Shown piece after piece: positions 34,803 through 43,252 of a stretch of DNA of 64,000 nucleotides. Each line of letters starts with the position of its first letter. Positions within the stretch are counted from its first letter, which is position 1. The stretch is from Litorimonas cladophorae (GTDB lineage: Bacteria; Pseudomonadota; Alphaproteobacteria; Caulobacterales; Maricaulaceae). The notes under the pieces are model-generated. The model was not told the origin of the DNA. It was given only the letters and a program-made list of their open reading frames with translations, and made no database searches. The position numbers and the translations under genes are program-made. The DNA lies in contig NZ_BMYV01000002.1 in assembly GCF_014652455.1 (NCBI RefSeq), positions 372,001 through 436,000 on the forward strand, given 5' to 3'.

Positions 34803-37214
34803 ATGTCGGATCAGTCCATTAATCAAAGTGATGATCCGGGCTTGAAAGACACCGAATACCTGAAAATTCTAGCCGAAAATCTTGAGTCAGGCGTCAGTAT
34901 TCTTGACGCGGACATGAACTATTTGCTCATTTCCAAAGCCGTGTATCGACACCTTGGTATAACGGAAGAAGAGCTGAAGCCCGGCGACCCGCTCTCACAA
35001 TGCCATGACCTTATGCTGCAAAACGGCTTATTCACGCCTGAAATGCTAGACCAGCAAAATCTGTCGCCGGACGAACAGATCCGACGAAACGCCGCGGGCA
35101 TTTCTGAAACTGCGCGCCTGGTTACATTGGGGAATGGAACGACACATCGGTTTCTCAGGAAAAACCTGCCTTGTGGTCGGGTGATTTCAATTGCGGATGA
35201 TGTCTCCGAACTCGTCGAAAAAGAGGTTCTATTGGATAAGGCCCTAGCCTTAGGTCACGCGGGCTATTGGTCTTTTGACATTTCGACGAAGACCTACACG
35301 CTAAGCAACTCTTTGCAGCAGTTTTTCGGCTCTAAAGTTGTGAAACAGATCGAAACTCACGGAATAATGAGCATTCTTCAACCTGATGCGCGGCGGTCTT
35401 TTAAAGCGGCCTTGGCAAACGCGCCGAAAACCGGAAACCGTTTCGAAAGTACGGATAATATTAAAACGCAGTCTGGCGAAGACAGTTGGTTTACCACATC
35501 CGGAGAAATCATTCGGGATGTTGACGGTAAAGCCATTCGTATCCAAGCGTTTGTAAAAAATGTGACGCGTGAACGGCGTCAAGCCGCAGAGCTGGAGCAG
35601 GCTAAGGATGAAGCAATAGCGGCGTCTCGGGCGAAATCGGAATTTCTCGCAAATATGAGCCATGAAATACGAACCCCGATGAACGGGATTTTGGGTATGG
35701 CAGAGCTGTTGGAGAATTCTGAAATCAGCGATCGCCAGCGTGATTTTGTGTCGGTGATCAATAATTCTGCCTCGGCACTTTTAACGATCATCAACGACAT
35801 TCTCGATTTCTCAAAGATCGAAGCAGGCGCGTTTGAAATTGATCCGATGCCTTTTAATTTTAAATCGTCTCTGAATGATGTGACGTCGCTTCTTCGAGCC
35901 AATGCGCAGAGCAAAGGGCTTGAGCTGATCATTAACTATCCGTCTGACCTACCAAAGGGTTTCATTGGCGATGCAGGTCGTTTGCGTCAGGTCATTACAA
36001 ACCTTTTGGGGAACGCCGTTAAATTTACTGAAACCGGACATATCACCATCAATGTGGATGTGCAGACCGTTCGTGACATGGCGGTGTGCACCGTTGAGGT
36101 GACCGACACAGGTATCGGTATATCGCCTGAAAAAATGAGCCGTATTTTCGATAAATTCACTCAAGCCGATGGATCTACGACGCGTGTCTATGGCGGCACA
36201 GGCCTAGGCCTGACCATTTCAAAATATATCATTGAAATGATGGGTGGCCGCATGAGCGTGCGATCAACTTTAGGCGAGGGGTCAACCTTCGGCTTTCGGG
36301 TGCCGCTCCCCATTGATGCAGCGGCCAAGGAAGAATCTTTTGACCGAAGCTTGGTTGAAGGTAAACGCGTACTGATCGTTGATGATATTGAGGTCAATCG
36401 CAACCTCTTTACGGAGCAACTTGGAGCTTGGGGCCTACGCACGGACGTCGCTATTGATGGTGTGGATGCGCTAGCCAAGATTAAGGTGGCACAAGAATCT
36501 GCAAAACCGTATGACCTAATTCTTCTGGATTTTTTGATGCCTGGCATTAATGGGCAGGAGTTTGCTCAGTTGATCAGTCAGACACCTTCACTCAAAGCTC
36601 CGCAAATAATTATGCTGTCCTCTTGCGATCAACCCGTGAGCATGACGGCCTTGGCAGACATTGGTATTGATAGCTATCTCATCAAACCTGTGCGTGAACG
36701 CCGTCTCTTTGATACAATTGTGCGGGTCCTCTCAAACCCTATGACGCCAAAAGTGTTAGCCCCTCAAGAAACTACCGCGGCGGCGCAGGAGGTCCAACGT
36801 TCGCAAAAACAGGAAATTCTCGTCGCTGAGGATTTCACGCTGAACCAAGAAGTCGTCAAACTCATGCTGGCCGATACCGCTTTCAAACCTATCTTTGCCA
36901 ATAATGGTCAGGAGGCGATTGAGATGTTTACCGCTGACCCAGAACGTTTTCCACTGATCATCATGGACGTATCTATGCCGGTGGTGGATGGCTTCCAAGC
37001 GACACGCCGAATTCGCAGCTTTGAGCGCGAAAATGGCTTGTCCCCGACGCCTGTTGTCGCCTTGACGGGACATGCCTTGAAAGATGACCGGGAAAATTGT
37101 TTAGACGCGGGTATGGATGACTATTTGACGAAGCCTGTCAAACAAGCCGCCCTACTCGAAAAGCTGGAGTCCTATTCCGGACGCGCCATCACCATTCGTC
37201 GATCGGTATCATGA
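34803..37214 (+). CDS. Cytoplasmic hybrid histidine kinase, PAS-PAS-HisKA-HATPase-REC-REC
   Basis: 803 residues from ATG 34803; an in-frame start at 34707 lies in the terminator and is rejected. Two PAS-like regions (about 20-135 and 145-260), HisKA with His287 in NMSHEIRTPMNG, HATPase_c with the N box NLLGNAVKFT and G boxes (DTGIGI, GGTGLGL), then two receiver domains (about 520-640 with LLDF; about 670-795 with IIMDVSMP and TKPVK). No membrane segment and no HPt domain, so signal must pass to a separate HPt protein or the receivers act as brakes. Input signal unknown. The lipoprotein gene follows after one base. Confidence 0.92.
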   Translation: MSDQSINQSDDPGLKDTEYLKILAENLESGVSILDADMNYLLISKAVYRHLGITEEELKPGDPLSQCHDLMLQNGLFTPEMLDQQNLSPDEQIRRNAAGISETARLVTLGNGTTHRFLRKNLPCGRVISIADDVSELVEKEVLLDKALALGHAGYWSFDISTKTYTLSNSLQQFFGSKVVKQIETHGIMSILQPDARRSFKAALANAPKTGNRFESTDNIKTQSGEDSWFTTSGEIIRDVDGKAIRIQAFVKNVTRERRQAAELEQAKDEAIAASRAKSEFLANMSHEIRTPMNGILGMAELLENSEISDRQRDFVSVINNSASALLTIINDILDFSKIEAGAFEIDPMPFNFKSSLNDVTSLLRANAQSKGLELIINYPSDLPKGFIGDAGRLRQVITNLLGNAVKFTETGHITINVDVQTVRDMAVCTVEVTDTGIGISPEKMSRIFDKFTQADGSTTRVYGGTGLGLTISKYIIEMMGGRMSVRSTLGEGSTFGFRVPLPIDAAAKEESFDRSLVEGKRVLIVDDIEVNRNLFTEQLGAWGLRTDVAIDGVDALAKIKVAQESAKPYDLILLDFLMPGINGQEFAQLISQTPSLKAPQIIMLSSCDQPVSMTALADIGIDSYLIKPVRERRLFDTIVRVLSNPMTPKVLAPQETTAAAQEVQRSQKQEILVAEDFTLNQEVVKLMLADTAFKPIFANNGQEAIEMFTADPERFPLIIMDVSMPVVDGFQATRRIRSFERENGLSPTPVVALTGHALKDDRENCLDAGMDDYLTKPVKQAALLEKLESYSGRAITIRRSVS

Positions 37215-37215
37215 A

Positions 37216-37824
37216 ATGAACTTTTTCTCGTCTTCTCTTCAAGCCCCGATAAAGTTTCGGGTTATCAAAACACTGGGTTTCGCGCTCGGTGTTCTGTCTT
37301 TGACAGCCTGCGCAGAAACCCAAGTCGAAACACCGCTGTCGGCGTTCCATCACAGCATTCAATCCCTGTGCGGGCAGAGCTTCCAAGGTAAAGTGATCAG
37401 TCAAGACGCGGTGGACGAAGACTGGCGACGAGAGGTTTTGACCCTCGGCCCGATTACGTGTTTGTCAGAGAATAAGACCTCTATGGCGCTGGATGTCGGC
37501 GCAGACAAAAGCCGCGTCTGGTCTCTGGAAATGATGGATCAAGGCCAAGCCCTAGAATTTAAACATGCGCATACGCTCAAAGATGGATCTCCTGATCCCG
37601 TCACAAATTATGGTGGCATGGCGTCAGGCGAGAGCACCGCAACCCGCGTAGTCTTCCCGGTCGATCAAGAGTCGATTGATAATTTTCGTGAAAATGGGTT
37701 GGATGCTTCTGTGACCAATGTTTGGTCTTTTACGCTCGTCCCAGAGACGTCGCTAACTTATGAGTTGCGCCGCGAGAACCGAGAATTCATCGCTGTTTTC
37801 GACCTGACGAAGCCGTCGCCATAA
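37216..37824 (+). CDS. Predicted lipoprotein, function unknown
   Basis: 202 residues. N-terminal signal with lipobox LTAC and Cys32. The mature part has two more Cys and mixed strands; no recognised domain. It begins one base after the stop of the hybrid kinase and is presumably co-transcribed, so it may belong to the same signalling process, although that is inference. Confidence 0.75.
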   Translation: MNFFSSSLQAPIKFRVIKTLGFALGVLSLTACAETQVETPLSAFHHSIQSLCGQSFQGKVISQDAVDEDWRREVLTLGPITCLSENKTSMALDVGADKSRVWSLEMMDQGQALEFKHAHTLKDGSPDPVTNYGGMASGESTATRVVFPVDQESIDNFRENGLDASVTNVWSFTLVPETSLTYELRRENREFIAVFDLTKPSP

Positions 37825-37902
37825 AGGCAGCCGCGAACGAAAGTAGGGGCTTTGGAAGTCTTTCCCTACTTATAAGAAAACTGAACCCTTTGTTATTACG
37901 CC

Positions 37903-37920
37903 CTTAAATCTAAATTTAAG
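37903..37920. promoter_or_regulatory. CTTAAAT inverted repeat upstream of RNA copy A
   Basis: CTTAAAT (37903-37909) and ATTTAAG (37914-37920) are perfect reverse complements with a 4-base spacer, centred about 58 bases before the predicted start of the structured RNA. Could be a regulator site. The TTAA spacing (8 bases) does not fit the CtrA consensus of 7. Confidence 0.45.
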
Positions 37921-37969
37921 AGAATGATCCCCGCTCACCATTTCACCCCTATGTTTAAATAGTTCTTTC

Positions 37970-38240
37970 GGACACGGGACAGGTAGGAGCTCACCTGCCG
38001 TATCGAGAGACGGCGGGGTTGAGCGGCTGCGTGTGAGAGCGCGGCGTGTGCCGGACCTTTTGGGTGAGAGCCGATGCCTGGGGCCAAAGTTGCCCTAACT
38101 GGTAGGACAGACGGGCCGCTCCGTCAAAAACCGCTGCCGCAGGGTTCGTGCATCTGATTAGCAACCAGATACACGGTCATCGCGTAAAACATTTTTCTAT
38201 TTTGGTCCTCCATCGCGGAGACCACCCTGCGGACTGTCCC
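37970..38240 (+). ncRNA. Structured RNA of unknown family, copy A
   Basis: No ORF explains this 488-base gap. The 25 bases at 37959-37983 (from the -10 region into the RNA) are identical to 58782-58806 on the minus strand, and three later blocks recur in the same order: TCGCGTAAAACA (38180), CCATCGCGG (38210) and GCGGAC (38229). Predicted helices: GGACACG (37970) with CGTGTGCC (38045); GGGACAG (37977) with CTGTCCC (38234), which would close the molecule; ATCTG/CAGAT around loop ATTAGCAAC (38152-38170); and a hairpin capped by ATCGC (38204-38223). CTGATTAG in one loop is also complementary to CTAATCAG at 38243-38250. The ends are predictions. It fits none of tmRNA, RNase P, SRP or 6S consensus that I know. 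Confidence 0.7.
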
Positions 38241-38266
38241 ACCTAATCAGACATCGCATAATTTGG

Positions 38267-38295
38267 CAGCCCCCCTGAAACAAGGTGAGGGGCTG
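38267..38295. terminator. GC-rich hairpin between RNA copy A and dapD
   Basis: CAGCCCCCCT and AGGGGCTG pair around an 11-base loop. It lies 18 bases beyond the dapD stop and just after RNA copy A, so it may end transcription from both sides, but neither strand has a T tract. Confidence 0.4.
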
Positions 38296-38312
38296 TGAGC
38301 GATGACGCTTGG

Positions 38313-39158
38313 TTAGTCGCGCAACAGTTCGTTCACACCTGTCTTCGCGCGGGTCTTCGCATCCACAGTTTTTACGATAACGGCACAGGCCAGACTATGC
38401 GAACCATCTTTGCTGGGAAGCGTGCCCGGAACGACAACCGAGTAAGCTGGCACTTCGCCGAAGTGAATTTCACCCGTGGCGCGGTTATAAATTTTCGTTG
38501 ATTGCGAGAGGAACACGCCCATCGCCAAGACGGCGCCTTCGCGAACAATCACGCCTTCAACGACTTCGGAGCGGGCGCCGATGAAACAATTATCTTCGAT
38601 AATAGTGGGGTTGGCTTGGAGAGGTTCCAAAACACCACCGATACCGACGCCACCAGAGAGGTGAACATTTTCACCGATTTGGGCGCAGGAGCCAACTGTT
38701 GCCCATGTGTCGACCATCGTGCCCGAACCGACATGTGCACCAATATTCACATAGGACGGCATCAAGACGGCATTGGGCGCGATGTAAGATCCGCGACGCA
38801 CAGTGGCGGGCGGAACAACGCGGAAGGCCGCTTTGGCAAAATCGTCTTCTGTCCAGCCTTCAAATTTGGAGGGGACTTTATCGTAAAAATGACCAGCGCC
38901 GCGCCCCACAGTCGCTGGCCCGCCTGTCATCATCGCATTCGGATGAAGACGGAAACCCAGCAGGACGGCTTTCTTGAGCCATTGATGCACAACCCAATCC
39001 CCATTCCCTGCCTTGGAGGCTACGCGAAATGTACCATCATCAAGGCCTGAGATTGCGGCCTCTACGGCGTCGCGCGCTTCACCTTTTGTGTCAGGCGATA
39101 GAGCCGCGCGGTCATCCCATGCGGCTTCGATGGCGGTTTCAAGCTGGGTCGGGGTCAT
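38313..39158 (-). CDS. dapD: 2,3,4,5-tetrahydropyridine-2,6-dicarboxylate N-succinyltransferase
   Basis: 281 residues, normal for DapD. N-terminal helical domain, then left-handed beta-helix hexapeptide repeats ([33 protein letters not shown]) and a C-terminal domain. Succinylates tetrahydrodipicolinate in lysine and diaminopimelate synthesis. Isolated from other dap genes here. Confidence 0.96.
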   Translation of the reverse strand: MTPTQLETAIEAAWDDRAALSPDTKGEARDAVEAAISGLDDGTFRVASKAGNGDWVVHQWLKKAVLLGFRLHPNAMMTGGPATVGRGAGHFYDKVPSKFEGWTEDDFAKAAFRVVPPATVRRGSYIAPNAVLMPSYVNIGAHVGSGTMVDTWATVGSCAQIGENVHLSGGVGIGGVLEPLQANPTIIEDNCFIGARSEVVEGVIVREGAVLAMGVFLSQSTKIYNRATGEIHFGEVPAYSVVVPGTLPSKDGSHSLACAVIVKTVDAKTRAKTGVNELLRD

Positions 39159-39318
39159 ATTTCTATCCTGTCAAAAGCGGGCGCAACATAGGGCGGCGGT
39201 CACGAAGGTCAACGCGTAGCTGGTCAGAGGACAAAGAATTTCTAATAAAAATTGGCGGCAAAATGAACCTTTCTCCCACTTGGTCTGACTATAAGGTGAA
39301 AACACGCGAAGGATATGT

Positions 39319-39891
39319 GTGAAACGCCAAGGGCCGAACATAACAAACCTGCAAAAGCGGCAAGCGGCTGCGCTGGACATTTATCACGTCAGCTTAGCGG
39401 CGCAGGGAGATGTTCAGGCCTTTGACGCGCTCTACCGACGTTGGCATCCGCGTTGGTTACGCCTAGCCCATCGTTTGACGGGTAACGCCGATGAAGCGCG
39501 CGACGTCATGCAGGATGCGTCACTGACCATCGCGCGAGATATCCATAAATTGCGTGAACCTGAACGATTTTCTGCATGGGCCTATACAATCATCCGTCGT
39601 CGGGCTGCGGACCATATAGAGCGCGCGATACGTGACCGACAAGTGATTGCCGATATGCCAGAGCCCGAGGCCAAAACAGGGCCGGAGTCCGCGTTTTCAT
39701 TACGCCAAGCTTTGTTGCATTTGCCTGAAACCGAACAACTGATGTTGAGCTTATTCTATGTTGAAGGGCTGCGAGGGACAGAGATCGCAGCGGCATTAGG
39801 TATTCCACTGGGCACGGTGAAGTCCAGATTATCAACCGCGCGGCGAAAGCTGAAAGCACAATATGAAACCCAAGAAGGAGAGATCAGATGA
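39319..39891 (+). CDS. ECF-type RNA polymerase sigma factor
   Basis: 190 residues from GTG 39319. Sigma region 2 (FDALYRRWHPRWLRLAHRLTGNADEARDVMQDASL) and region 4 (LPETEQLMLSLFYVEGLRGTEIAAALGIPLGTVKSRLSTARRKL) with a short linker. It overlaps the next gene by 4 bases; that gene encodes a small membrane protein of the DUF6768 type, which often accompanies such sigma factors and may act as regulator. Confidence 0.9.
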   Translation: MKRQGPNITNLQKRQAAALDIYHVSLAAQGDVQAFDALYRRWHPRWLRLAHRLTGNADEARDVMQDASLTIARDIHKLREPERFSAWAYTIIRRRAADHIERAIRDRQVIADMPEPEAKTGPESAFSLRQALLHLPETEQLMLSLFYVEGLRGTEIAAALGIPLGTVKSRLSTARRKLKAQYETQEGEIR

Positions 39892-40250
39892 ACGACTTTG
39901 ACGCAGAAATGAAAGCGATACTCAGCGAAGCCGACACTAGTTTCGATGGGGATACAATCGACGAAACGGGCTACTACAAAGCAGCTTTGGGCAGCTTGCG
40001 TGGTCAAGGCAGTGGCATGCGGGTGATGGCCTGGGGGGGTATTCTTGTCTTTGGCGTGATCTTAATTGTCTCGATCTGGCAAATGTTCGTGGCGGACACT
40101 TTGCGGATGCAAATCATTTGGGGCGTCTTTGCGATCCTCACAAATTCTGCGCAGATTGCGCTGAAACTTTGGTTCAACATGCAGCTAAATCGCCGCGCGA
40201 TTTCTCAAGAAATCAGGCGCCTTCAATTGGTCGTAGCGAGCCGAAGCTAA
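39888..40250 (+). CDS. DUF6768-like small membrane protein, putative sigma regulator
   Basis: 120 residues with an acidic N-terminal tail, two hydrophobic helices (VMAWGGILVFGVILIVSIW; IIWGVFAILTNSAQIAL) and a basic C-terminal helix. ATG overlaps the sigma factor stop by 4 bases. Family recognition (DUF6768) rests on the KLWFNMQLNR...EIRRLQL ending and the genomic context. Acting as an anti-sigma factor is inference; no zinc-binding anti-sigma motif is present. Confidence 0.7.
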   Translation: MNDFDAEMKAILSEADTSFDGDTIDETGYYKAALGSLRGQGSGMRVMAWGGILVFGVILIVSIWQMFVADTLRMQIIWGVFAILTNSAQIALKLWFNMQLNRRAISQEIRRLQLVVASRS

Positions 40251-40256
40251 GCCGCC

Positions 40257-40703
40257 CTATTTGACGAGCAACAGGTGCAAGGCCTCTAGAAAACGTGATC
40301 TGTCGCGTTGAGAAAATGGCGCGGGACCGCCCAAATTGGGTTGCTCTGCACCTGCGCGCAAATCGGCCATGATGGCGCGGATGGCGATCTGACTGCCGAT
40401 GGTGTCCATTGTCATCAGCTTGCCATTCGACCCTAGGACACGCCCGCCAGATTTCAGCACGCGTTCGGCCAATAAAATATCGGAAGTGATAACGATTGAA
40501 TTTTCATCGGCGGCTTCGGCGATATAATCATCAGCAGCGTCAAAACTGTCGTCGACTAATCGAAAGGTAAAGTTAGGTTCCTTAGGGACGCGAATATATT
40601 GATTGGCAACCACAGTCACGGGCACCTTATGCCGTCTTGCGACGCGATAGGTTTCATCCCGAACGGGGCAGGCATCGGCATCAATATAAACATGGTAATT
40701 CAT
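40257..40703 (-). CDS. YaiI/YqxD family protein (DUF188)
   Basis: 148 residues. IDADACPV at the N-terminus, VANQYIRVP, DDYIAEAADENSIVITSDILLAERVL and the GGPAPFSQRDRSRF ending are signatures of the YaiI/YqxD family, a PIN-like fold with conserved acidic residues. A nuclease activity is suspected for the family but not settled. Convergent with the DUF6768 gene. Confidence 0.92.
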   Translation of the reverse strand: MNYHVYIDADACPVRDETYRVARRHKVPVTVVANQYIRVPKEPNFTFRLVDDSFDAADDYIAEAADENSIVITSDILLAERVLKSGGRVLGSNGKLMTMDTIGSQIAIRAIMADLRAGAEQPNLGGPAPFSQRDRSRFLEALHLLLVK

Positions 40704-40758
40704 ATGCGCGTCTTAAGCTGGCACTGGTCATCGCCGCAAGAGCGGGATAGGGCAGGAC

Positions 40759-42006
40759 ATGAGTTCGCCCACCACAGATGAAGACCGTTTTGCCGCGTTT
40801 CGCCATAGCGCCTTTAAGCGTTATTTCTGGGCGCGATTCATCACATCTTCCGCGACGCAGATCGTGTCGGTCGCCGTTGGCTGGCAGCTTTGGGAGCAAA
40901 CGAAAAACGCCCTTCTGCTGGGCTTGATCGGATTAGTGCAATTCTTGCCCGCCTTAACTTTGGTCTTGGTAACGGGCTTGGCTTCAGATCGTCTGGGGCG
41001 TCGCCGCGTGATGGCGACAGCCACGACATTAGAAATGTTCTGCGCAGCAACGATTTTAGGGCTAGCTGTTACGGGAAATTTTTCGCCTGTCTTGGTGCTA
41101 AGCGCACTGACCGTTTTCGGCATAGCGCGCGCTTTCTACACGCCGGCCTCGTCGTCTTTGGTCGTGAATGTCGTGCCTCAAGCGGATTTTTCCAACGCGA
41201 TTGGATGGGTCACGCTGACCTGGCAATTAGCGGCAATTGTCGGGCCTGCCGCGGGCGGCTTATTATTTGGGATCTCGGGGCCTTTCGCCTATGGCGTCGC
41301 GGCCGTGATGTTTGCAATTTCTACTGTTCTGATCTTGAGCATTCCTAAGCCCAACCAAGACATGGAAACCGATCCGACAAGTTGGTCGATGATCCTTGGC
41401 GGCTTCCGCTACATTTGGAAGGAAAAAGTCGTCTTGGGCGCGATATCGCTAGATATGTTTGCGGTTCTGCTTGGCGGAGCGGTCGCACTCTTGCCGATCT
41501 ATGCCAGCGACATTTTGGATGTTGGCGTTATCGGTTTGGGATTGTTGCGCGCCGCGCCCGCGGTCGGGGCTGTGCTGATGATTGGGGTGCTGATCCGTTT
41601 CCCTGTGCGGGATCACGCGGGGTTTATCTTATTGCTCAGCGTCGCTGCCTTCGGCGGTGCGACGGCTGTGTTTGGTGTCTCAACCTTGGCTTGGGTATCG
41701 ATTTTGGCGCTCGCATTTGTGGGGGCTTTCGACATGATCAGCGTTTATATTCGCGAAATTCTTTTGCAGCTGTGGACACCAGATCGTGTGCGCGGGCGGG
41801 TCAATGCGGTGAACTCGATCTTCCTCGGGGCGAGCAATGAGCTGGGCGAGTTTCGTGCAGGGACAATGGCCGCGGTCTACGGAGCGGTTTTCACCGTTAC
41901 CGCAGGGGGCGTGGCTGCGGTTGGGGTTGCCGCGATCTGGCGCGTGATCTTCCCAAAGATGAGCCAAACGAAGAAATTAGAAGCCCCTGATTTAGGCGAG
42001 GACTGA
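40759..42006 (+). CDS. Major facilitator superfamily transporter (MFS_3/EntS-like)
   Basis: 415 residues with about 12 hydrophobic segments and MFS motif A variant ASDRLGRRRVM between helices 2 and 3. Resembles the MFS_3 branch that includes siderophore exporters; the substrate cannot be assigned. The 3' end overlaps the convergent sirtuin gene by 15 bases. Confidence 0.87.
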   Translation: MSSPTTDEDRFAAFRHSAFKRYFWARFITSSATQIVSVAVGWQLWEQTKNALLLGLIGLVQFLPALTLVLVTGLASDRLGRRRVMATATTLEMFCAATILGLAVTGNFSPVLVLSALTVFGIARAFYTPASSSLVVNVVPQADFSNAIGWVTLTWQLAAIVGPAAGGLLFGISGPFAYGVAAVMFAISTVLILSIPKPNQDMETDPTSWSMILGGFRYIWKEKVVLGAISLDMFAVLLGGAVALLPIYASDILDVGVIGLGLLRAAPAVGAVLMIGVLIRFPVRDHAGFILLLSVAAFGGATAVFGVSTLAWVSILALAFVGAFDMISVYIREILLQLWTPDRVRGRVNAVNSIFLGASNELGEFRAGTMAAVYGAVFTVTAGGVAAVGVAAIWRVIFPKMSQTKKLEAPDLGED

Positions 42007-42693
42007 GGCGACCCATTCGGGAACAAGCTTTGTCGCGGGGCCATGCCGCGCCTCATCAAACACTGCGCTACCTTGTGAGGGATCAAGATTTAGTTCCAAG
42101 GTCCGCGCGCCATATGTCTTCGCCAAATGTACAAACCCCGCCGCTGGATATACCGCGCCTGATGTGCCGATCGACACGAACAGGTCGCAAGCTTGCACGG
42201 CGGCTTCCAACCGACGCATTTGATAAGGCATCTCGCCGAACCAAACGATATCGGGACGCGGGCCACCGCGTGTTTGGCAAGCGGGGCAGGGTGTTGATGG
42301 GCTCAAATCGCTGAGCTGTTGCCAGTGGTGGTCACAAGCGGAACAAAAAGCGGATAGCAACTCGCCATGCATATGGATCACATCGCTTGATCCGCCGCGT
42401 TCGTGTAGGTCATCTACGTTCTGGGTCACGAGCGTTAACTTGCCCGCAAATTCATGTTGTAAGCGTCCCAGCGCCAGATGCGCAGCATTGGGTTTGACTT
42501 TCGAAAGCGCCGCGCGGCGCAAGTTATAGAACCGGTGAACCAACTCTGGGTCCTTCGCAAAACCCTCCGGAGTCGCGACCTGCTCAATAGGGTGATTTTC
42601 CCACAGGCCGCCCGTGTCACGAAAAGTATCAATGCCGCTCTCAGCAGAAATTCCTGCACCCGTGAGGATGACAATTTGATCGGGTTCAGCCAT
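41992..42693 (-). CDS. cobB: NAD-dependent protein deacylase, sirtuin (CobB)
   Basis: 233 residues. NAD-binding GAGISAESGIDTFRD, TQNVDDLHERGGS, catalytic His in HMHGELLS, two Cys pairs for the structural zinc (C..C, CPAC) and FGEMPY. Removes acetyl or succinyl groups from lysines using NAD. The gene is divergent from the low-MW phosphatase gene with only 9 bases between starts, so their promoters overlap each other's coding regions. Confidence 0.94.
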   Translation of the reverse strand: MAEPDQIVILTGAGISAESGIDTFRDTGGLWENHPIEQVATPEGFAKDPELVHRFYNLRRAALSKVKPNAAHLALGRLQHEFAGKLTLVTQNVDDLHERGGSSDVIHMHGELLSAFCSACDHHWQQLSDLSPSTPCPACQTRGGPRPDIVWFGEMPYQMRRLEAAVQACDLFVSIGTSGAVYPAAGFVHLAKTYGARTLELNLDPSQGSAVFDEARHGPATKLVPEWVASVLA

Positions 42694-42702
42694 GAGCCCC
42701 TT

Positions 42703-43146
42703 ATGACATCTGTTCTATTCGTTTGCCTAGGCAATATCTGCCGTTCACCCACAGCGGAAGCTGTCTTTCGCGCGCGATCCGCCGGGAAAGACATTCGTAT
42801 TGATAGCGCGGGTACGGGCGCCTGGCATACGGGTGAGGGCCCGGATCCGCGTAGTCGTGCCGAAGGTGAGAGCCGAGGTTACAGCTTTGCGGGGCAGACG
42901 GCACGTAAAGTGCGAGTGGAGGACTTTTATGATTTCGATTTAGTCTTGGCAATGGATGCGTCCAATCTTGTTGATCTAGAGGCTATTCGTCCAAGTGATG
43001 CGACGGCAGAGCTATCGCTGTTTTTGCCGGATAATTCGGATGTTCCTGACCCTTATTATGGTGGGCCGGATGGATTTAAGGATGTCGTCGACCTGATTGA
43101 AGCCGCCTCAGATCACTGGCTTGCCAGGTTGGGCGCTAAGAGTTGA
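42703..43146 (+). CDS. Low-molecular-weight protein tyrosine phosphatase
   Basis: 147 residues from ATG 42703; a longer frame from 42478 would overlap the divergent sirtuin gene. Active-site loop CLGNICRS (CX5R) at residues 8-15 and the general-acid Asp in DPYYGG near the C-terminus. Dephosphorylates tyrosine (or arginine) residues; in bacteria often linked to polysaccharide export, but no such genes are nearby. Confidence 0.93.
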   Translation: MTSVLFVCLGNICRSPTAEAVFRARSAGKDIRIDSAGTGAWHTGEGPDPRSRAEGESRGYSFAGQTARKVRVEDFYDFDLVLAMDASNLVDLEAIRPSDATAELSLFLPDNSDVPDPYYGGPDGFKDVVDLIEAASDHWLARLGAKS

Positions 43147-43252
43147 GTTAAAAAGCGCAGTGGACACAACCCTGCCAAGGGCTTAATCCGCGCTCTAAGA
43201 ATTGCGCAGCGAACGCTGTGTTTAGACGACTGTTCACGAAGGACACTTCATC

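Noticed and set aside
37903-37920. CtrA box (TTAA-N7-TTAA)
   Set aside because: The two TTAA are 8 bases apart, not 7; retained only as an inverted repeat.
37959-38240. tmRNA, RNase P RNA or 6S RNA
   Set aside because: No tag-peptide frame, no GAGGAAAGTCCGGGC-type core, no 6S-like single bubble, and there are two diverged copies. The 5' block recalls a tmRNA T-arm region only superficially.
38502-39050. 182-codon + strand ORF
   Set aside because: Antisense to dapD, which is a clear conserved gene.
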